Positions 44,808-52,995 of a stretch of DNA of 64,000 nucleotides are shown here, piece after piece. The notes under the pieces are model-generated. The model ran no database searches. It saw only the letters and a program-made list of their open reading frames with translations, and was not told the origin of the DNA. Numbering within the stretch: position 1 is the stretch's first letter; every line of letters starts with the position of its first letter. The DNA lies in the NCBI GenBank assembly GCA_963837325.1, contig CAWIMV010000001.1, positions 682,001 through 746,000 of the forward strand, in the 5' to 3' direction. The translations under genes and the position numbers were made by a program. Source of the stretch: CAVQKZ01 sp963837325. Its GTDB lineage: Bacteria > Actinomycetota > Actinomycetes > Mycobacteriales > Jatrophihabitantaceae.

Positions 44808-45390
44808 GCGGGCGGCGCGCCGGAGTGGCCGAGCGGGTGAGTCGGCCTGGCTGGGCGGTTGAGGGGAGCGCCGGCCCGGCTGGGGGCTGGGCGCCTGAGC
44901 GGCTGATGTTTTCCCCGCTGGTGCTCGGTTTCGGCCGGTCCTGGTCATGTTTTCCCCGCTGGTGGTCGGTTTCGGGGCGCCAAAGCGGTCACCAGCGGGG
45001 AAAACCGGGTGCGCAGCGGTCACCAGCGGGGAAAGCCGGTTCCGCACCAGCGGCTGGCGCCGTTCTCGGATCGCCGGGGCGTCCGGTGCAAGCCCGTCCG
45101 AGCCTTCGCCAGCTGAACGGGCGGCGCCGCACGGACTGACCGAACGGCGCCTGACCGGTTGAGGGGTGCCGCCGGAGCGGCTGATGTTCTCCCCGCTGGT
45201 GCTCGGTGTGGGCGCCGTCCTGGTCATGTTCTCCCCGCTGGTGCTCGGGGTGGGCCGGTCCTGGTCATGCTTTCCCCGCGGGTGGTCGGTTTCGGGGCGC
45301 CAAAGCGGTCACCAGCGGGGAAAACCGGCCGGGCAGCGGTCACCAGCGGGGAAAACCGGTCCCGCACCGGCGGCAGGCGCCCCCCGCACC
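44744..45390. repeat. Degenerate tandem segmental duplication (~310 bp) with TTTTCCCCGCTGGTG palindromes
   Basis: Two diverged copies, about 44744-45055 and 45056-45390. Each opens with the same stretch as the end of the lactonase gene (GGCGCCGT..TTCTCGG, then CCTTCGCC.GCTGA.CGGGCGGCGC) and then carries the motif TTTTCCCCGCTGGTG and its complement CACCAGCGGGGAAAA. Plus-sense motifs are at 44909, 44950, 45187, 45229 and 45270 (last three diverged); minus-sense at 44990, 45021, 45310 and 45341. The pair 44950-44964 / 44990-45004 is a perfect 15-bp inverted repeat around a 25-nt loop; the second copy (45270/45310) keeps the identical loop. No coding gene here; it lies between two convergent genes. 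Confidence 0.85.
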
Positions 45391-45402
45391 GGTGGTCCGG
45401 CG

Positions 45403-45545
45403 CCCCCGCGGCGGCCCCCCGCGGCGGCCCCCCGCGGCAGGCCCCCCGCGGCCGGCCCCCGCGGCAGGCCCCCGCGGCAGGCCCCCCGCGGCAGGCCCCC
45501 CGCGGCAGGCCCCGCGGCGGGCCCCCGCGGCAGGCCCCGCGGCAG
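45403..45545. repeat. GC-only short tandem repeat
   Basis: Eleven units of the form GGCCCCCCGCGGCA, 12-15 bp each, with small length changes (C-run of 4-6) and one or two base variants. It is entirely G and C except the unit-end A. It directly abuts the stop of the LacI-family gene (45547). Slippage-prone; likely polymorphic. Confidence 0.85.
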
Positions 45546-45546
45546 G

Positions 45547-46566
45547 TTAGGCGGATTCGCGGATGACCAGGCCGGGTGCGATCACGGTGCTCCGCGGCGG
45601 GGTGCGGCCCTCGATCGCGGTGAGCAGGTGCTCGGCGGCGAACCGTCCGATCTCGTCGATGTGCATGTCCACCGACGTCAGCGGCGGCCGCGCGCCGGCG
45701 ACCATGGCGTCCCAGTTGTCGTAGCCGACGACCGCCACATCGTCGGGGATCCGCCGGCCGTGTTCGTGCAAGGCCTCCACGACGCCGCGCGCAATCTGGT
45801 CGCTGCCGGCGAAGACCGCGTCCACGTCCGGGTTCGCGTCGAGTACGTCGGCCAGCGCCCCGCGGCCCCACTCCTCGCTCCACATCCCGAACCGGGCCCG
45901 GCCCCGGATCGCCAGACCGTGTTCGTGCAACTGCGCCGAGCTAGCGGTGGCCCGGACCTGAGCCGAGCGGTGCCGCCGCGGCCCGGTGATGTGTGCGATC
46001 CGCCGGCGGCCCTGCCCGACGAGGTGCTCGATAGCCAGCACCGCGCCCGCCGCCTCGTCGGGCACCACCGAACAGTCGGCCGGGTCGGCGGATGCGGCGA
46101 ACGCGTAGACGACGGGGATGCCTTCTGTGTCGGTGAGCGGCGACCGGGGCTCGGTGCGCCGGCCGTTCACGATGATGCCGTCGACGTGGCGACTGAGCAG
46201 CGTGCGCACCTGCCGGGCCTCGCGATCCGGGTCGTCCCTGGTGTCGCAGAAGACGACGCTCACCTCATCAAAGGACAGCGCGTCCTCGGCCCCGAGCAAC
46301 AGCGGAATGCTGAAGCGGCCGAAGCTGTCTGTAGTCAGCAGGCCGACCGAAAAACTGCGGCCGGTCGGCAGTGAGCGGGCGAGTTGGTTGGGCCGAAAGC
46401 CCAGCTCCTCGGCCGCGGCGACGACCCGTTCGCGCGTCGCTTCGCTGACGTCGCTGCGCCCGTTGAGGGCCTTGGAAACGGTCGCCACGGAAACGCCGGC
46501 CTGCAGGGCCACGTCACCGATGCGCACCGCAACCCGCCGCCCGGACGGCTGACCAGCTCGCGACAC
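45547..46566 (-). CDS. LacI-family repressor of the GH127/ABC locus
   Basis: 339 residues. Helix-turn-helix and hinge DVALQAGVSVATVSKALNG, LGFRPNQLARSL, then effector domain (VGLLTTDSFGRFSIPLLLGA, VDAVFAGSDQIARGVV, VGYDNWDAMV). The GTG at 46566 is preferred because GGAGGAGG lies just upstream; GTG 46608 and ATG 46596 lack this. Divergent from the GH127 gene with tandem operators (46663-46690) in between, so it should regulate that operon and perhaps itself. Confidence 0.92.
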   Translation of the reverse strand: MSRAGQPSGRRVAVRIGDVALQAGVSVATVSKALNGRSDVSEATRERVVAAAEELGFRPNQLARSLPTGRSFSVGLLTTDSFGRFSIPLLLGAEDALSFDEVSVVFCDTRDDPDREARQVRTLLSRHVDGIIVNGRRTEPRSPLTDTEGIPVVYAFAASADPADCSVVPDEAAGAVLAIEHLVGQGRRRIAHITGPRRHRSAQVRATASSAQLHEHGLAIRGRARFGMWSEEWGRGALADVLDANPDVDAVFAGSDQIARGVVEALHEHGRRIPDDVAVVGYDNWDAMVAGARPPLTSVDMHIDEIGRFAAEHLLTAIEGRTPPRSTVIAPGLVIRESA

Positions 46567-46662
46567 GACCGCCTCCTCCGACCGGATGGTGTCCATCAAA
46601 TTGTGCACGAATTACCCGGAACACCTTGACTTGCGGCGAGCAGCGCTCGTAGCGTCGCGGCT

Positions 46663-46690
46663 CGAAACCGTTTTCGCGAAACCGTTTGAG
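46663..46690. promoter_or_regulatory. Tandem LacI-type operators upstream of GH127 operon
   Basis: CGAAACCGTTTTCG (46663-46676) and CGAAACCGTTTGAG (46677-46690) share AAACCGTTT, with centres 14 bp apart. The sequence fits the usual LacI-family operator with central CG. A possible -35 TTGACT (46626-46631) and -10 TAGCGT (46650-46655, 18-bp spacing) place the operators at the transcription start. They lie 33-60 bp before the GH127 GTG. Confidence 0.75.
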
Positions 46691-46722
46691 AGCTTAGCGC
46701 CGTTTGCTGCCGAGGAGGACCC

Positions 46723-48678
46723 GTGACCGGCCCAGCCGCAAGTCCAGGATCGGCTCAGCCGTCAGCGTCGTCGCGGCGCCGGGCGCCCGGCCCGGTGCAG
46801 CCGTCCCCGACAGCCCACGTCGCGTTGCATCCGATCCCGGTGTCCGACAGCCGGATCGTCGGCGGGTTCTGGGGGGAGCGACAACGAACGAACCGCGAGG
46901 TGAGCGTGCCCGTCGGCAGCAGCCGGTTGCGAGAGGCGGGCAACTTGAGCGACCTGGAACTCGCCGCCCAGCAGCTCGCCGAGCCGGAGTCGCCGCTCGA
47001 CGCCACGGCGTACAGAGGGCCGTGGTTCATGGACTCCGACGTCTACAAGTGGCTCGAGGCCGTGGCATGGGAGATCGCCCGGGAGCCGTCGAGCGATCTG
47101 CTCGCCGAGATCGAGACGTTCAGCAAGGCAATCGCGTCCGCGCAGGCCGAGGACGGCTACGTCAACAGCTACGTCCAGGTCAAGCGCGGTGGTCAGGACC
47201 GCTACGCCGACCTCGCCATGGGCCACGAGCTGTACTGCTTCGGGCACCTCATCCAAGCCGGCGTCGCCGCCCACCGCGCCATTGGTGACTGCCAGCTCTG
47301 GGACATCACCCTCCGAGCCGCCAACCATCTTGTCGAGACGTTCGGGCCGAACGGCAATCTCGGCCTCGACGGGCATCCAGTGGTCGAGATGGCATTGGTC
47401 GAGCTCTATCGCGAAAGCGGCGAGCAGCGCTACCTGGACCTGGCCGAACACTTCGTCAACGCGCGTGGGCACGGAACTATTCGCGGTCGCGGACGCGAGC
47501 CGATCTACTACTCCGACCGCGTGCCGGTTCGAGAGGCGCGCGTCCCCGAAGGTCACGCGGTGCGGGCGGTATACCTCGCGGCCGGAGCCAGCGACGTCGC
47601 GGCCGAGGGCCGCGACCCCGACGGGACTCTGAACGCCGCGCTCGAACGGCAGTGGCGGGCGATGCGCGGCACCAAGCAGTACATCACCGGCGGACTCGGC
47701 TCGCGGTGGGACGGCGAGGCATTCGGCGATCCGTACGAACTGCCTCCGGACGTCGCCTACGCCGAGACCTGCGCGACGATCGGCGCGGTGCAATGGGCCT
47801 GGCGGCGGCTCCTGGCGACCGGCGACGTGGCCTACGCCGACAGCATCGAGCGCATGCTCTTCAACGGGTTCATCAGCGGGATATCCCTGTCGGGCAACGA
47901 GTTCTTCTACGTCAATGCGCTGCAGGTCCGCGCTGACGCCGTACCCGACGATCACCGCCAACCGGTGAACGGCCGCCAGCAGTGGTTCCAGACTGCGTGT
48001 TGTCCACCGAACATCATGCGCACGGTTGCCCAACTGGGTGGCTACCTCGCGACCACGACCGACGACGGCATCCAGTTGCAGCAGTACGCCGCCGCCACGG
48101 TGTCCGATGGCGGACGCAGCCTGTCGGTCCAGACGGAATACCCCTGGGACGGCCGGGTCGAGGTCACGGTCACGGCCACCGACGACCAGCCGTGGACGCT
48201 GTCGCTGCGGGTACCCGAGTGGTGCACGGATGGGCAGCTCACGGATCCGGACGGAGCCACCTCGCCCGTCGAGCCGGGCTACGCGACGATCTCGCGCCGG
48301 TGGCGAAACGGCGAGCGCGTCGTCCTCGAACTGCCGATGCCGGTGCGGTTGAGCGCCGCCGCGCCGAGGGTCGACGCGGTGCGCGGTTGCCGAGCGATCG
48401 AACGCGGACCGCTGGTCTACGCCGTCGAGCAGACCGACCAACCGACCGGCCTCGCCGTGGACGATCTGCATCTCATCGACGCAGATCCGAGCCGCCTCAA
48501 GGTGGAAGCGCGCCCCGATCTGCTCGGCGGCTGCGTGATCGTCCGCGGGCCAGCCATTGGAGCCGACGGCGTCACCCGCGAGTTCAGCGCCATCCCGTAC
48601 TCCCTCTGGAGCAACCGCGAGACCGGTCCGATGCGGGTCTGGCTCCCGATCGCCGAGCGGGCGGAGACGGTGGCATGA
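46723..48678 (+). CDS. Beta-L-arabinofuranosidase, glycoside hydrolase family 127
   Basis: 651 residues. Releases L-arabinose from beta-L-arabinofuranosides such as the hydroxyproline-linked arabinans of plant extensins. By spacing to the Bifidobacterium HypBA1 enzyme the zinc/catalytic set is complete: E332 (GEAFGDP), E348 and C350 (YAETC), C426 and C427 (TACCPPN), with C426 the expected nucleophile. A Pro/Ser-rich N-terminus (~30 residues) has no signal peptide, so it works in the cytoplasm on imported sugars. GTG start with GAGGA upstream. Its stop overlaps the binding-protein start (ATGA). No GH121 partner is in the window. Confidence 0.94.
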   Translation: MTGPAASPGSAQPSASSRRRAPGPVQPSPTAHVALHPIPVSDSRIVGGFWGERQRTNREVSVPVGSSRLREAGNLSDLELAAQQLAEPESPLDATAYRGPWFMDSDVYKWLEAVAWEIAREPSSDLLAEIETFSKAIASAQAEDGYVNSYVQVKRGGQDRYADLAMGHELYCFGHLIQAGVAAHRAIGDCQLWDITLRAANHLVETFGPNGNLGLDGHPVVEMALVELYRESGEQRYLDLAEHFVNARGHGTIRGRGREPIYYSDRVPVREARVPEGHAVRAVYLAAGASDVAAEGRDPDGTLNAALERQWRAMRGTKQYITGGLGSRWDGEAFGDPYELPPDVAYAETCATIGAVQWAWRRLLATGDVAYADSIERMLFNGFISGISLSGNEFFYVNALQVRADAVPDDHRQPVNGRQQWFQTACCPPNIMRTVAQLGGYLATTTDDGIQLQQYAAATVSDGGRSLSVQTEYPWDGRVEVTVTATDDQPWTLSLRVPEWCTDGQLTDPDGATSPVEPGYATISRRWRNGERVVLELPMPVRLSAAAPRVDAVRGCRAIERGPLVYAVEQTDQPTGLAVDDLHLIDADPSRLKVEARPDLLGGCVIVRGPAIGADGVTREFSAIPYSLWSNRETGPMRVWLPIAERAETVA

Positions 48679-49991
48679 GGCGCTCCGCCACCCACCCGCT
48701 CGCGCCGCTGCTCGCTGTCCTGACGCTGGTCCTCACGGGCTGTGCCGGTGCCGGCATCCTGCCCTCGCCCGACATCACCGGCGCGGGCTTCGGCGCCCAC
48801 GCCAACGGCACCGTGCGGCTCTGGGTCCGAGCGGCGACCCAGGCCGCGTCGGTGCCGATCGTCGAGAGCTTCAACAAGACGCATCCAGGCTTGAAGGTCG
48901 AGTTGACCGCGATCCCTGACACCCAGTACGTGACCAAGCTGGCGACGGCGATCCGGGGGCGTTCGGTCCCCGACGTCGTCGACATCGACGACATCAACTC
49001 GACCCTGCTCGCGTACCACGACGCACTCACCGACATCACGTCGCTGGCCAAGAAGCTTCCCTACCTCGACAAGTTGAGCCCGGCGCACCTGAACCTCGCG
49101 ACCTACCGGGGCCGGATCTACGCCGTCCCGTTCGCAGCTGACATCAGCGCCCTCTACTACAACAAGAACCTGTTCAAGCGGGCCGGCCTGGATCCGGCCA
49201 AGCCGCCGAGAAGCCTGGACGAGGTGCTCACCGACGCCCGGGCGATCACCAAACTCGGGCACGGCGTCAAAGGCTTCAGCTTCGGCGGCGACTCGCCGGG
49301 CATCATGGGCTTCACCGGCCTGCCGTCGATGTGGGCCAGCAAGAACTATCTGTTCCACGGCGACCTCGGCAGTCAGACCGCCCACATCAGCGACAACCCC
49401 GCGCTGCGCAAGTTGCTGCAGTTCTACCGCGACGCGTGGGCGCAAGGTTTGTCGCAGCCGAACAGCAAGACCGAGACCGGCGCCACGTGGGGCAAGGACT
49501 TCCTGGCCGGGACGGTCGGCATCTGGCCCGGCAACGAGGGCGTCTTGATCGCCGGCCTGACGCCGAAGTTCGCCAAGGATGTCGGCGTGGTCGCGCTGCC
49601 CGGCGCGTTGCGAGGCAGCAGCGTCTTCGCCGGGGGCGACAACATCGCCATCCCACGCGGCGCGAAGAACGCGAGCGGCGCGTGGGAGTACATCAAGTAC
49701 ACCCAGCAGATCGCGCAGCAGGCGACGATGCCGAAGTCAGGGTTCACACCCGTACGGATTGACATCGCCACGCCGTCGTTCGCCAAGAAGTATCCACGGA
49801 CTGCGGTGATCCTCGACGCGCTGCGCACGGGCTATGCCGAAAAGACGCTTGCGTACAACACGGCGGTCAACCAGGTGAGCGGTCCGTGGTTCTCGATGTT
49901 CACCTCCGCCGTCTTCGGCGGTGATGTCGCCGGCGCGATCCGCAAGGGCCAGTCGGGATTCGCGCGAGCCCTGATTCAGGCCCAGCAATGA
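48675..49991 (+). CDS. Extracellular sugar-binding lipoprotein of ABC importer
   Basis: 438 residues. Signal peptide with lipobox ending at C23 (LVLTGC), then a family 1 solute-binding body (NGTVRLWVRAATQAASVPIV, DVVDIDDINSTLLAYHDALT, FAADISALYYNKNLFKRAGL). The ATG overlaps the GH127 stop by 4 bp, so hydrolase and uptake are coupled. Likely ligand is a beta-arabinofuranosyl oligosaccharide, inferred from GH127. The longer frame inside GH127 is a shadow. Confidence 0.93.
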   Translation: MRRSATHPLAPLLAVLTLVLTGCAGAGILPSPDITGAGFGAHANGTVRLWVRAATQAASVPIVESFNKTHPGLKVELTAIPDTQYVTKLATAIRGRSVPDVVDIDDINSTLLAYHDALTDITSLAKKLPYLDKLSPAHLNLATYRGRIYAVPFAADISALYYNKNLFKRAGLDPAKPPRSLDEVLTDARAITKLGHGVKGFSFGGDSPGIMGFTGLPSMWASKNYLFHGDLGSQTAHISDNPALRKLLQFYRDAWAQGLSQPNSKTETGATWGKDFLAGTVGIWPGNEGVLIAGLTPKFAKDVGVVALPGALRGSSVFAGGDNIAIPRGAKNASGAWEYIKYTQQIAQQATMPKSGFTPVRIDIATPSFAKKYPRTAVILDALRTGYAEKTLAYNTAVNQVSGPWFSMFTSAVFGGDVAGAIRKGQSGFARALIQAQQ

Positions 49992-50031
49992 ACGTCCCGG
50001 CATCCGAACGCTCTTGGCGAGGTGAGACCAC

Positions 50032-50988
50032 GTGACCACGCAGATTGCTACTGCCACCGGCGGTGCCGCGGCCAGCGCTCGCGAACGGGAAGGGCGAATG
50101 ACACGGCGGCGCCGGCGCGGAACGCTGAGCCATCCCAGCCGCACCGGCATGCTGTTGGTGGCGCCGGCATTCCTGTTCGTCGTGGTGCTGGTGGTCGTGC
50201 CGTTGATCTTCGCGATCTACATCTCGCTGACCAACTGGCCACTGATCGGCAAGTACAAGTACATCGGGCTGGAGAACTATCGCAACATCGGGCAGGACAC
50301 CACGTTCTGGCATGCGACCGTCTACACCCTCGTCTACACCGCAATCGTCACCGGACCGATTTTCGTCCTCGGTTATGCCTTCGCCGTACTGGTGCGCAGC
50401 AATCGACGTGGTTCAGTGCTGTTCCGGACCGCCGTGTTCCTGCCCTATGTGATCGGTCTCAGCACGCTGAGCTTCATGACGTTGCTCGAGGTGCAACCGA
50501 AGACCGGCGCGGTCAACGTCCTGCTGGAGAAGCTGCACATCACAAACGGAACGACGGCTTGGCTGGTGACGAAGGTCCCGGCTACCGCGATCATCTGCCT
50601 GCTCGTCATCTGGTTCGCGTCCGGACTGACGATGATGCTCTTGATGGCCGCGATGCAGGGGATCCCGCACGTGGTCTACGAATCGGCCGACCTCGATGGT
50701 GCGTCGTGGTGGGACAAGGAACTGCGTATCACGATGCCGATGCTCCGCCGGGCCATCGCGCTGAGTCTGATCCTTTCGGTGATCGGGTCGTTCCTCGCGT
50801 TCAATCAGTTCTTCATCCTGACTCAAGGCGGGCCGGGTACGAGCACGACGACGGTGGTCATGTGGATCTACGAGCGGGCGTTCGTCGAACTGCACCTGGG
50901 TGCGGCAACCACGCTCTCACTCGTCCTCGTGGTGGTCGTCGGTGTGATCAGCGCGTTGCAGTTCTTCCTGCTCCGCGGGGAGGACTGA
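50032..50988 (+). CDS. Sugar ABC transporter permease (MalF type)
   Basis: 318 residues, six membrane segments, EAA loop VVYESADLDGASWWDKELRI. A cytoplasmic N-terminal extension of ~45 residues. GTG start with GAGGTGAG upstream. Follows the binding-protein gene by 40 bp and is followed by the second permease after 31 bp. No ATPase gene is present in the operon. Confidence 0.93.
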   Translation: MTTQIATATGGAAASAREREGRMTRRRRRGTLSHPSRTGMLLVAPAFLFVVVLVVVPLIFAIYISLTNWPLIGKYKYIGLENYRNIGQDTTFWHATVYTLVYTAIVTGPIFVLGYAFAVLVRSNRRGSVLFRTAVFLPYVIGLSTLSFMTLLEVQPKTGAVNVLLEKLHITNGTTAWLVTKVPATAIICLLVIWFASGLTMMLLMAAMQGIPHVVYESADLDGASWWDKELRITMPMLRRAIALSLILSVIGSFLAFNQFFILTQGGPGTSTTTVVMWIYERAFVELHLGAATTLSLVLVVVVGVISALQFFLLRGED

Positions 50989-51019
50989 AGATGTTCCGCC
51001 GCTGCAGAGAGGCCACGTC

Positions 51020-51925
51020 ATGAGCGCCGCCACCACCACGCAGCGATCAGCCCGCGCCCGCCGTGTGCCCACCTCGAAGCCGGAGCGATCTCGCGGCCGC
51101 AAAGGCACGGCGCTGTACTGGACGGCCGGCATACTGGCTCTCCTAATATTTCTGGTTCCCCTGCTGTGGGCCGTGTTCCGCTCCTTCGAGCCGGCGAGCC
51201 GGATCACGGCCACGCCGCACTGGAGCGACTTCACCCACCTGACCGTCAGCAATTACACGGACCTCTTCTCCGGGCAGATCCACCTGTGGCGTTACGTCGC
51301 CAACAGCCTCATCGTGTCGATCGGCACCGCGCTGCTCGTCGCCGTGCTGGCCACGCTGGCCGGCTACGGGTTCGCCAAGTTCCGGTTCCACGGCTCCGGC
51401 CTGGTCTTCGCCCTGATCCTGCTCACGTTGATGGTCCCGTTCCAGGCCGTGCTGACGCCGCTGTTCCTCGAACTCAACGCCATGCACCTGACCGACAGCC
51501 GGCTCGGCCTCATCCTCTTCTACACGACGTTCAACCTGCCCTTCGGCGTGTTCGTCATGCGCAACACGTTCGCCGCCGTGCCGTCAGAACTCGAGGATTC
51601 GGCCTTCATCGACGGCTGCGGACCCATGCGCTCGCTGGTCCTGGTCATGCGTCCGTTGGTCCTGCCGGGCATCGCCACGACCATCCTGTATTCGTTCTTG
51701 GCGTCCTGGACCGAGTTCCTCGGCGCGCTGACCTTCCTGACCCGAACCGACCTGTTCACGCTCCCGGTCGCCCTGCTCAACATTCAGAGCGGTACGTACG
51801 GCGCGCTCAACTACGGCTACCTCATCGCGGGCGCTGTCATCGCGATGGTGCCGTGTGTGATTCTCTATACCTCCCTGCAGCGCTTCTACATCCAGGGCAT
51901 GGCCAGTGGAGCCGTGAAGGGCTGA
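51020..51925 (+). CDS. Carbohydrate ABC transporter permease (MalG type)
   Basis: 301 residues, six membrane segments; EAA loop VPSELEDSAFIDGCGPMRSL with the conserved glycine. Completes the CUT1 importer begun by the two preceding genes. ATG start. The gene stops 22 bp before the oxidoreductase gene. Confidence 0.93.
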   Translation: MSAATTTQRSARARRVPTSKPERSRGRKGTALYWTAGILALLIFLVPLLWAVFRSFEPASRITATPHWSDFTHLTVSNYTDLFSGQIHLWRYVANSLIVSIGTALLVAVLATLAGYGFAKFRFHGSGLVFALILLTLMVPFQAVLTPLFLELNAMHLTDSRLGLILFYTTFNLPFGVFVMRNTFAAVPSELEDSAFIDGCGPMRSLVLVMRPLVLPGIATTILYSFLASWTEFLGALTFLTRTDLFTLPVALLNIQSGTYGALNYGYLIAGAVIAMVPCVILYTSLQRFYIQGMASGAVKG

Positions 51926-51947
51926 CCGGCGAAACAGAGGAGGCAGC

Positions 51948-52808
51948 ATGACGCGCGTCGTGGCAGTCACCGGCGGCAGTGGCAAGCTCGGACGCGCAGT
52001 GGTCACCGAAATGCTCGAGCACGGCTGGGAGGTGATCAACCTCGACCAGGCTCCTCCGCCGCACGACCAGGGCTGCCCGTTCGTGCGCATCGACCTGCGC
52101 GACTTCGGCCAGACGGTCGAAGGGCTCACCGGCATCCAGGATCGACACGACGGCGTCGACGCAGTCGTGCACCTGGCCGCGATTCCGGCGCCGGGGTTGA
52201 CCGCGAACGCCGCGACGTTCGCCAACAACGCCCCGTCGACGTACAACGTCTTCTCGGCGGCAAAGCTGGCCGGCATCCGCAATGTGGTCTGGGCCTCGAG
52301 CGAGACCGTGCTCGGACTGCCGTTCGACACCCCGCCGCCTTACATCCCGGTCGACGAGGCGTACCCGCCTCGGCCGGAGAGCACCTATTCGCTGGTCAAG
52401 ACGCTCGAGGAGGAGATGGCCCGGCAGTTCTGCCGCTGGGATCCGGAGTTGAAGATGATCGGGCTGCGGTTCTCCAACGTGATGTACGTCGAGGACTACG
52501 CCGAGTTCCCGTCCTTCGACGCGGACTCCCACCTGCGCAAGTGGAATCTCTGGGGTTACATCGACGCCCGTGATGGTGCCCAGGCCGTGCGCCGGGCACT
52601 GGATCACCAGAGCACGGGTACCGACGTGTTCATCATCGCCAACGCCGACACGGTGATGAGCCGGTCATCGGCCTCCCTGGCGGCCGAGGTCTACCCCGAC
52701 GTCGAGATCCGCAAGGAACTCGGCGAGCACGAAACGATGCTGAGCATCGACAAGGCCCGCCGGGTGCTCGGCTACGAGCCCCAGCACAGCTGGCGCGACG
52801 ATGTCTGA
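51948..52808 (+). CDS. NAD(P)-dependent epimerase/dehydratase-family protein (extended SDR)
   Basis: 286 residues. Nucleotide-binding TGGSGKLGRAVV and the catalytic YxxxK motif as YSLVK (after PPRPEST); VWASSETVLG is the serine segment of the SDR active site. Extended-SDR members include sugar-nucleotide epimerases, uronate dehydrogenases and arabinose dehydrogenases; the exact one is unclear. ATG with GAGGAGG upstream. Last gene of the GH127 operon, so it presumably acts on the released sugar. Confidence 0.85.
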   Translation: MTRVVAVTGGSGKLGRAVVTEMLEHGWEVINLDQAPPPHDQGCPFVRIDLRDFGQTVEGLTGIQDRHDGVDAVVHLAAIPAPGLTANAATFANNAPSTYNVFSAAKLAGIRNVVWASSETVLGLPFDTPPPYIPVDEAYPPRPESTYSLVKTLEEEMARQFCRWDPELKMIGLRFSNVMYVEDYAEFPSFDADSHLRKWNLWGYIDARDGAQAVRRALDHQSTGTDVFIIANADTVMSRSSASLAAEVYPDVEIRKELGEHETMLSIDKARRVLGYEPQHSWRDDV

Positions 52809-52902
52809 GGCGGCCACCCGTCCCCGGTCTCGGCCCTTGAGGCCGGTGCTGGTCACCGTCTAGCTGAGCTCGCGCAGGGGACAGTGCGCCCGAAATCCCC
52901 AA

Positions 52903-52931
52903 TTGACAGACTCGTTGTGAGCGTTAACAAT
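52903..52931 (+). promoter_or_regulatory. araA promoter with overlapping LacI-type operator
   Basis: -35 TTGACA (52903-52908), 17-bp spacer, -10 AACAAT (52926-52931). The operator TTGTGAGCGTTAACAA (52915-52930) covers the spacer and most of the -10. The same operator recurs at the symporter and araB, suggesting the LacI protein encoded at 56524-57588 as regulator. About 65 bp upstream of the araA ATG. Confidence 0.8.
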
Positions 52932-52995
52932 CTGGTCACGCCACGCCGTCGCACGCCCGGTGCGGCCAGCAAGGCGCGCCTTCACGGGAGTGTTC

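Noticed and set aside
43572..45227. 551-residue minus-strand frame across kinase, lactonase and repeats
   Set aside because: Runs antisense to two well-supported genes and through palindromic repeats; Arg/Pro-rich with no domain.
44909..45355. CRISPR array
   Set aside because: Copies occur in both orientations with uneven spacing and no regular spacers; they form inverted repeats, and no cas gene is near.
46762..48471. 569-residue antisense frame over the GH127 gene
   Set aside because: Mirror of high third-position GC; the sense gene has full catalytic motifs.
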